Shown piece by piece: positions 17,201 to 23,126 of a DNA stretch of 23,126 nt; position 1 is the stretch's first letter; each line of letters opens with the position of its first letter. Source of the stretch: CAZACQ01 sp964483725 (GTDB taxonomy: Bacteria > Patescibacteriota > Gracilibacteria > Absconditabacterales > Absconditicoccaceae); assembly GCA_964483725.1 (NCBI GenBank), contig CAZACQ010000017.1, forward strand, positions 1 to 23,126, read 5' to 3'. Made by a program: the position numbers and the translations under genes. The notes under the pieces were generated by a model. The model made no database searches and was not told the origin of the DNA. It saw only the letters and a program-made list of their open reading frames with translations.

Positions 17201-17915
17201 AAAACTAGAACTGATTTGACAAGATGGACAAGTGGTAGACAGAGTAGTGTACAAGTCTTCAAACTCCCATCAAAGCCTAGCTTACAACTGACAAAACTCT
17301 GATTGATATAGACTTTTTGATAAGCAGATTGATTTTTGGAAAGGGGAGTATGAACTACCTGAAATGATTGATAATTCTATTGCAAAAATTGATGAATTAG
17401 ATAAAAAATTACTATCTATTGATGAAAGATATCAAAGAGCTAGAGAGTATCGATCTGCTTGTGTTTCTGATAGAGATTCTTATCTGGATCAATTAAGACT
17501 ACATAGAAACTATGCAAACATAGTAAATCGTAAGCTTAGGTCTGATTGGTATTTAGTTTTTCAAGAATCTGGAATAGAGGAGTACTATGATATTTATGAT
17601 AAACAATTAGAAAATTTGCAAAATTGATATGATTTAGTAAATATTAAATGAATAAAAACCAGGCCATACAATATTTCTCATATATATCATATAAATAATT
17701 ATGATCTGTCTTCTTTACCTGACCGTTATCAAGATCAGTTTCTTAATTTTTATAAAGAATCTATTTGGGAAGCTTCGAAATCTAGTTTTTATTATCTTTA
17801 TTCTAGTAATAAAAAATCTTTAATAAGTTTATTTAATAATGATGTATTGAATATTGAAGGGTTATTATGGCCACAAGAATCTATGAGATGAGATCTTGCT
17901 GATATGAGTAGTTAA
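14286..17915 (+). CDS. Giant ComEA-like secreted protein: six HhH modules and two lamin-tail-like domains
   Basis: 1209 residues, against about 100-200 for ordinary ComEA, the DNA receptor of the uptake machine. Layout: signal peptide (1-19); HhH modules at about 25-83, 126-184, 239-300, 640-700, 728-790 and 810-876, each with two GIG/GVG turns, as in 'LISISGIGESTAYNIKESRP' then 'LLDVSGIGESTLSNIKEAS'; acidic Asp/Glu/Lys/Ser linkers; lamin-tail-like beta domains at about 322-440 and 890-1015; a coiled-coil-rich C-terminus. Each HhH module has a Cys after 'RPF' and usually one at its end, which could form disulfides. HhH1/2 and LTD1/2 are near-identical in DNA. A 74-base overlap with the next gene and ComEC downstream point to extracellular DNA capture. 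Dozens of glycines are TGA. Confidence 0.85.
14358..14839 (+). repeat. Internal duplication of an HhH module (179-base units, 303 apart)
   Basis: Bases 14358-14536 and 14661-14839 are equal in length and differ at only a few positions, mostly silent. Both begin TTTGACATAAATGAAGC and end ATAGACTGTGA. The offset is 101 codons. This indicates recent duplication or gene conversion of an HhH module plus its acidic linker. Confidence 0.9.
15294..15370 (+). repeat. Duplicated lamin-tail segment (second copy at 17001-17077)
   Basis: The 77-base segment matches 17001-17077 with about seven differences, and the last 30-odd bases are identical. It encodes YIQIKS then YKGE and IKGLGRGSAS, the core of each lamin-tail-like domain. 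The DNA-level identity suggests recent duplication or conversion 569 codons apart. Confidence 0.85.
16183..16202. repeat. GGCCGGCC palindrome, copy 5, in frame inside the ComEA-like gene
   Basis: A perfect 20-base palindrome, ATTCAAGGCCGGCCTTGAAT, translated as Asn-Ser-Arg-Pro-Ala-Leu-Asn in the linker just before the fourth HhH module. The reading frame is kept. Confidence 0.88.
16931..16946. repeat. GGCCGGCC palindrome, copy 6, in frame inside the ComEA-like gene
   Basis: A perfect 16-base palindrome, TCAAGGCCGGCCTTGA, translated in a different frame from copy 5 as Gln-Gly-Arg-Pro-Gly (the last Gly from TGA), at the junction between the sixth HhH module and the second lamin-tail-like domain. 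Confidence 0.88.
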
Positions 17916-18732
17916 TTGGATTTTCAAAAATTATGATATCAAACTATTAACAATAATTTCACCTAATCCTGACTGGCTTTTTGATTGGTTGAAGAACAAC
18001 AAGGATTTATTGGATATTAGTTTGGATAATATTAGAATTGTCAAAAAATATCCTTATTGGATTCGTAATACTATTCATTTCTGGTGATGATGAGAAGTTC
18101 TTACAGATCAAAGGTCTTTCCCTTATGATGGGTGGCTTTATCCTATCAAATTTCTCCCTCAGATATTTTTTTCTAAATTCGTTTTATTGTGATGAATATG
18201 AAAAATAAGAAAATCTATGACTAAGTTCTTGTACAAAATAATTTTACCAAGAGCAGATAAGATCGTATGTAGAGATAATAAATCCTATAAAATTGCAAAG
18301 TACTATAATGAATCTTCTGTATACTACAAAGATTTTGCTATAGATATCATAAATTCTGTACTAAAAGAATCAAAAGAGGAGTGAGATAACAATTATTTGA
18401 TAATAAATTGAAATCCTTATGTAAAATCCAAATCTGATTGGAAAAATTTGTTTTCTTATGCCAATTCAGAGATTTATGATAAAGTTTATTTCATACCTGG
18501 CGATATTTCTCAGGATCTACCAATATATCAAATAATAAAATCACAAGCAAATAATTTAGAAATTTATGATCGAACAAAATATACTATTGAAGAAATAGTA
18601 GATTTCTTTAGTAAATCTCAATGATGACTTTGAGCTAGATTGCATTTTTTATTGATACTTCATTTAGCATCAAAAAAATATTATCCAATAGTATACCAAG
18701 ATAAAGTACAAAAGGTTCTCAACAATAATTAA
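17842..18732 (+). CDS. csaB: CsaB-like polysaccharide pyruvyl transferase
   Basis: 296 residues. The family moves pyruvate from PEP onto sugars; CsaB makes the pyruvylated wall polymer that SLH domains bind. Seen: GYYGHKNLGDEILL at 7-20 (the family's N-terminal G-x-x-GxxNxGDE motif), FWGGGEVLTDQ at 80-90, INGNPY, and the C-terminal SKSQGGLGARLHFLLILHLA followed by PIVYQDKV, which matches the 'SxRLHxL...P' block. The start is the ATG at 17842, inside the ComEA-like gene in another frame. Starting after that gene's stop would delete the N-terminal motif. So 74 bases (17842-17915) are dual coding. It is followed by comEC after 26 bases. Slightly short for the family (about 350). Confidence 0.8.
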
Positions 18733-18758
18733 GTCATTTTATTATAATATTTATAATA

Positions 18759-20183
18759 ATGTTTCTTATATTGTTTTCTGTCAATATAATATGGCTTGTT
18801 TTAACGAACGATTTACATAGCTGGATGGTGCTTATTAGCTTACAAGCTTGTACCCTTTTTATTTTAAATTTTTACTACAAGAAGAACTGGGTTTTCTTGT
18901 TTTTGCTCTTTTTGGCTTCAATTTTCTTGCCCTTTTTGTCAGTTTATATTTATGATAAATTTTATTATTCTGATATTCCAAGTTATGATAATGTATATAT
19001 ATGAACAGGCTTGATAGTAGATACTATTGATTCAGATAGATTCGTTTTGATAGATAATGAGTCTAGGAAATATATTTATTATTCTGATTATGAGCATTCT
19101 CCCTGAGATATTATTTATATATATTCAAGATTTGATTCAGCTAGTAATCAGTGCAATATATGTAAGTCCTTGGATTCTCTTATGGATTTGGATTTTGAAA
19201 TTTCATTCTCTCTGACTGACTTAATCTATGAATATGATTACCAAACTTGGCTCAAACTTAGGTGATATTATTGAACATTATATGAAAATAATTTCCATTT
19301 TTATAAAAAATCTGATTTACCAAATTTATATTCTTCCAAAAATTGGATAAAATCTTCATTGATTGATAGTCTTTGAGAAAATAAATATGCTGGACTTTGA
19401 ATTTGAGTTTTGATAGGGGATAGGTCTTTGATTCCTTCTTTTGAATATCAAACTTTCTTGGATACTTGATTGGTTCATATTATAGCTACAAGCTGAACTC
19501 ATGTTGCTTTTTTGGTTATTTTTCTTTCATTTATATTTTTTTGGTTGCCAGTATATCTTAGAGTCTTTGTGATTATATTTTGAATATCCTATTATGCTTT
19601 TATGGTATGACTTTCTGCTAATATTTTCCGTGCTTGGATAATGTGATCACTTACTTTATTGGCAATATTAGCTGGTAGATCTGTATACATACGAAATACT
19701 ATCAAAATTGCCTTCATTATTATATTACTAATAAGTCCATATAGTATATTATATGATATGTGATTTGCTTTGTCCTTTGCAGCTCTAATATGAATAGTAA
19801 TTTTTCAATCTTTTTTGGGCAAATCCAAGACTTTGTTCTCTTCAATTTATTCTAAATATTTGCATCCTACTATATGAGCTAGTTTGTGAGTTTTACCTTT
19901 TCTAATTTTCTTTGTAGATCAGATTAATTTTATGACATTGATAGCAAATTTTTTGGTATTACCATTGTTGCCTTTGTTGATGATACTCTCTTTTCTTCTT
20001 TTGTATTTCGATTTTCAAATTTTGATAAATTTATATTATTTGCTAGCAGACTGGTTTTATTTTGTTGCAAAATTTTTCTATATGAATTGAGTTTATCTTA
20101 TCGTTTATGATTATTTGATAAAAGTCAAGCTGATTTTAATTTTCATTATTTTTGTATGAGTTTTTGTTAGGCTTAGAGCTTAG
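18759..20183 (+). CDS. comEC: ComEC-like DNA-uptake channel, without the metallo-beta-lactamase domain
   Basis: 474 residues. ComEC forms the inner-membrane channel for incoming single-stranded DNA. Three N-terminal hydrophobic segments are followed by an OB-like domain (about 83-130: TGLIVDTIDSDRFVLIDNES, HSPGDIIYIYSRFD) with a C-x-x-C, then the competence domain: GLGIGVLIGDRSLIP, then TGLVHIIATSGTHVAFLV (236-253), and about seven to eight further TM helices. The C-terminal metallo-beta-lactamase-like domain of B. subtilis ComEC (776 residues) is absent. The gene ends in TAG inside the first units of a TTAGAGR heptamer array, just before a scaffold gap, so the end may be natural or a truncation. 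No Shine-Dalgarno is seen. Confidence 0.9.
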
Positions 20184-20241
20184 AGGTTAGATGTTAGAGA
20201 TTAGAGATTAGATGTTAGAGATTAGAGATTAGAGGTTAGAG
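20173..20241 (+). repeat. Heptamer array, left part (TTAGAGR/TTAGATG)
   Basis: Ten consecutive seven-base units, TTAGAGC, TTAGAGG, TTAGATG, TTAGAGA, TTAGAGA, TTAGATG, TTAGAGA, TTAGAGA, TTAGAGG, TTAGAG. A higher-order 21-base unit (TTAGATG plus two TTAGAGA) occurs twice. The comEC stop codon lies inside the array. The array runs into unknown bases at 20242. Confidence 0.95.
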
Positions 20242-20341
20242 NNNNNNNNNNNNNNNNNNNNNNNNNNNNNNNNNNNNNNNNNNNNNNNNNNNNNNNNNNN
20301 NNNNNNNNNNNNNNNNNNNNNNNNNNNNNNNNNNNNNNNNN
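20242..20341. other. Scaffold gap of 100 N
   Basis: Exactly 100 undetermined bases, the usual placeholder for a gap of unknown size. The two sides are joined by scaffolding only, so the true length and even the adjacency of comEC and the SLH gene are not proven by sequence. Confidence 0.99.
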
Positions 20342-20456
20342 TTAGATGTTAGAGATTAGAGATTAGATGTTAGAGATTAGAGATTAGAGGTTAGAGGTTA
20401 GGGATTAGCCCTAAACCCTAATGTCTATGCACTAAGGACTAAGCACTAAGCACTAA
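20342..20456 (+). repeat. Heptamer array, right part, decaying into CTAA-type repeats
   Basis: The same unit order as on the left (TTAGATG, TTAGAGA, TTAGAGA, TTAGATG, TTAGAGA, TTAGAGA, TTAGAGG) resumes, then TTAGAGG, TTAGGGA, TTAGCCC, TAAACCC, followed by GCACTAAG-type octamers (20430-20456). The order matches 20187-20235, so both edges may come from one collapsed array. From here to 20657 I see no convincing gene, only a hairpin at 20601-20620. Confidence 0.9.
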
Positions 20457-20600
20457 ATTCCCTGTCACAGATTTGAAATATTATCGTAATAATAAGTACA
20501 GTATGATGATGAAAGATTGTTTAAGAATGATTTATTTTGATTATCAGGATTTTAAAAAATCCCTTGAAATTAATCAAAAAATTGATAAACTCTTGCTGTA

Positions 20601-20620
20601 CTCCGTCTGGGTAGGCGGAG
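20601..20620. promoter_or_regulatory. GC-rich hairpin in the leader of the SLH gene
   Basis: CTCCGTCT, loop GGGT, then AGGCGGAG form an eight-pair stem with one G-U, 37 bases before the ATG of the SLH gene. It is far more GC-rich than its surroundings and has no T-run, so it is not a typical terminator. It may be a 5'-UTR stabilising or protein-binding element, or a small repeat. Confidence 0.5.
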
Positions 20621-20657
20621 CTGACAGTGTTATTTATATCCTTATCTATTTATACAC

Positions 20658-23126
20658 ATGCAAAAATACAAAAGTATTTTAGCTAGTATAGCAGCTGCAG
20701 GTTTGGTACTAAGTACTGCTTTGCAATCAGCTGTATACTGAGCTACAGGATTCGATGATCCAGAATTTGACCAAGCGTTGAATTGGATGCATGAATCTGG
20801 TCTAACACAGTATAATACTGTAGATTCATTTAGACCGTTTGATAATCTTACTAGAGAACAAGCGGCACACTTTTTCGCTAACTTTGCGGAAACTACTTTA
20901 GGTATGGAAGCTGATTCTTCAGTTGAAGTTAACCTAAACGATTTAGATGAAGCTGATCACACTTTGGTAGACTCTATCGAAGCAGCTTACAGAATGGGAA
21001 TCATGAGAGGTTCTGAAGGTGAATTCAGACCTACTGATCAAGTTACAAGAGCTGAATTCCTAACTGTTGCTGTAAGAGCACTAGATGGTGATAGAGACGA
21101 AACTGCTACACCTTGGTGGACAGAATACTTCGAAACAGCTAGAGAACTAGGTCTTACACAAGAGACTGATGTTAATGCTCAAGATAGAAGTATTCTAAGA
21201 TACGAAGCAGGTTTGATGTTATCTAGAGCTGCTGGTGAAACAGGTGTTGATCATGATGATGACGATGTAGATCTATCTGACCTATTAGAAGATCTATTAG
21301 GTGACGATGAAGATGAAGAAGATCACGAAGATCACGAAGATGAAGAAGATTATGTAGATCATGAAGATGAAGAAGACGAAGCAGATTACGATGTAGAAGA
21401 TGGTGATCTTGAAGTAGCTTTGAATCCTAATTCTCCTTCTGATCAGTCTATACCTAGAAGTGGTTATATTGAATTTGCTAAATTGGATTTGGCTGCTGGT
21501 GATGCTGATGTACAAGTAGATTCTATTACTCTTAATAGAGATGGTCTAGGTTCTAGATCTGATATAAGAAGAGTATGGTTCGAACTTGACAATCAAAGAG
21601 TATCTTCTAGACAATCTCTAACAAGAGATAATGTTTCTGAAGTTAGATTTGATAGAGGTTTCACAGTATCTGCTGATGAAGTAAAAACTCTTACTTTAGT
21701 AGTAGAACTAGATGAAACAACAGAGAGTGGTAATGAACACAGTTTCTCAATTAACTCTGCGGATGATATTGATGCTACTGCTAATGTAATGGGTAATTTC
21801 CCTATACAATCTGGTCTAATGAGAACTTCTGGTTATGAAGTTGCAGAAACAGAAGTTAGAGCATTAGATGCAGGTGAAGAAGATAGAGAATATAATGTTG
21901 GTGAATCAAATGTAATGATGTGAGAAATTGAAATAGGAAATAAAGGTAATAACGAAGAAGCTACACATCTAAGTAGAATGACTGTAAGACAAGCTGGTGA
22001 TGCTAATGTTGCTGCAAGCTTGGATAATTTGGGTCTATATGTAGACTGAAATGAAGTTACTTCTAATGTGATTGTAGATGGTAGAGATGTTACTTTCGTA
22101 GTAGATCCTGACAATAACTATTCTACTATAGAAGATGGTAATATAGAAGTATTCGAAATCAGAGCTGATGTACTTGGTGCTGAAAGAGAAGAAGAAACTT
22201 ACCAATTCGAAATTAGAAGAACTTCTGATGTATTAGTAAGAGAAGTAAGAACATGATTCTCTTCAGTAGTAGAATTTGCTGATAATAATACTACTATAGT
22301 ATGAGGTGAATATACAGTTAGAGGTGGTGATGTTATTCTTAGTAGAGATACATCATATAGTCAATCTCAAACAGTAAGTAGAGGTACTTCTGATGTAGTA
22401 TTGCTATCTGCTAATATCTCAGTAGATCAACCATTTATAGTTGAAGATGGTATTAATATCTGATTTGTAGATGGAGTAGATGACGGTGTTCTAGATAAAG
22501 TATTTAATACATTTAGACTTACAGTAGATGGTAGTACTGTAGCTACTTATACTCCTAGTGAAACTAGTGATAGATTAGACTTTGATACATCTTTCACTAT
22601 ATCTGATAGTACTACTATACAAATATTGTGAGATGTTAGATCTAATGCAGATGTTGGTGATGTTGATGTATTTGAATTAGAAAGCCTAAGAGCTGAGTCA
22701 AATGATTCTCAAATTATTAGAGAACCTAGGTATATTTCTAATGATGAATCTGTACAAATCGATGGTAGTGTTAGAGGTAAGAGAACTACTATAGGAGATG
22801 CAGTACTTACTTTGTCTAAAAGAGATAGTTTGGATGCAACAGAAAATGTGGTTGCTGGTGCTAGTGATGTAAAAGTACTATGATTCAGACTTAGAACAAA
22901 TGATGTATCTGATATGAGAGTAAGTAGAATTGTTTTTGAAGATAAAGGTTCTCAAATTGATGATTCTGAAATCCAAAATATTAGATTGTACAAAGGTGAT
23001 ACACTATTGGATACAAATTCTAGTGGTGACTTCTCTTTTGAAAATCTAAATGTAACTATACCAAAAAATGATAGAGAAGAATTTAATGTAGTAGTAGATT
23101 TTGGTACTAATATTACAGATGAAGAT
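20658..23126 (+). CDS. SLH-domain surface-layer-type protein (3' end outside window)
   Basis: 823 codons with no stop. The signal peptide (1 to about 29) is followed by three SLH-like modules (about 32-90, 93-150 and 150-195) with the pattern F-R-P-x-(D)-x-(L/V)-T-R-(A/E) in FRPFDNLTREQAAHFFANF and FRPTDQVTRAEFLTVAVRAL. Next comes an extremely acidic stretch (about 198-255, mostly Asp and Glu with His), then repeated beta-sandwich-like segments rich in Val, Asp, Ser and Arg to the end. SLH modules attach proteins non-covalently to pyruvylated wall polymers. Eight TGA codons but about 49 GGN are used for Gly, the reverse of its neighbours, as expected for a highly expressed gene. Its order relative to comEC depends on the scaffold gap. 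Confidence 0.9.

Noticed and set aside
123..20183. Many frames broken by TGA, suggesting pseudogenes or sequencing errors
   Set aside because: The breaks are always TGA, never TAA or TAG, and fall at conserved glycines, so recoding explains them all.
20398..20424. A true telomere (TTTAGGG/CCCTAAA-like units)
   Set aside because: Only one or two units resemble telomeric repeats, they lie in the middle of a scaffold, and bacterial chromosomes of this group are not known to have such ends.
20173..20456. CRISPR array
   Set aside because: The units are seven-base direct tandem repeats with no spacers and no cas genes nearby.
20473..20682. A 69-codon plus-strand frame starting at TTG
   Set aside because: It runs through the GC-rich hairpin and out of frame into the start of the SLH gene, contains no recognisable motif, and begins beside the repeat array. 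Probably spurious.

Overview
ORGANISM AND CODE. Almost every gene here reads as one long conserved protein only if TGA is translated as glycine, while TAA and TAG remain stops. In-frame TGA falls on invariant glycines: the HIGH motif of tyrosyl-tRNA synthetase, the GGGTGGH loop of MurG, the GGGTN loop of MurB and the helix-hairpin-helix GIG turns. This is genetic code 25, known from Candidatus Gracilibacteria (BD1-5) and Absconditabacteria (SR1). The very high A+T, the ultra-compact gene spacing, the lack of visible Shine-Dalgarno sequences and the nearly all-AGA arginine codons agree. All coordinates below assume TGA = Gly.

LAYOUT. 1-122: tail of an unidentified gene. 123-2109 (minus): MazG-like pyrophosphohydrolase, CcdA-like membrane protein and two thioredoxin-fold proteins. 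2230-5846 (plus): AGOG-type DNA glycosylase, small membrane protein, tRNA-Gly(GCC), a membrane-anchored protein, an NfeD-like protein and MurB. 5847-6293: no gene, but a candidate structured RNA with competing hairpins, then a bidirectional terminator. 6294-9205 (minus): tyrS, an unknown gene and murG. 9274-9960 (plus): comF. 9957-14126 (minus): a glycosyltransferase with swapped domains, a chorismate-mutase-like protein, RsmI, a ferredoxin reductase-like flavoprotein, RsmA and a REP-type Y1 transposase bracketed by GGCCGGCC palindromes. 14286-20183 (plus): a 1209-residue ComEA-like protein, a CsaB-like pyruvyl transferase and ComEC. 20173-20657: a heptamer repeat array interrupted by a 100-N scaffold gap. 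20658-end (plus): an SLH-domain surface protein that runs off the window.

HOW IT FITS TOGETHER. The strongest theme is DNA uptake. ComF, a giant multi-HhH ComEA-like protein and ComEC lie within 11 kb. The same stretch carries an over-represented, strand- and frame-independent GACA word that could be an uptake or recombination signal. The second theme is the cell surface. A CsaB-like enzyme, which in known systems pyruvylates the wall polymer bound by SLH domains, sits between the competence genes, and an SLH protein follows across the gap. MurB and MurG show that peptidoglycan precursors are made. The third theme is small palindromic mobile DNA: six copies of AAGGCCGGCCTT, two of them flanking a Y1 transposase and three inside coding sequence.

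All assignments come from reading the sequence by eye; no database search was run.
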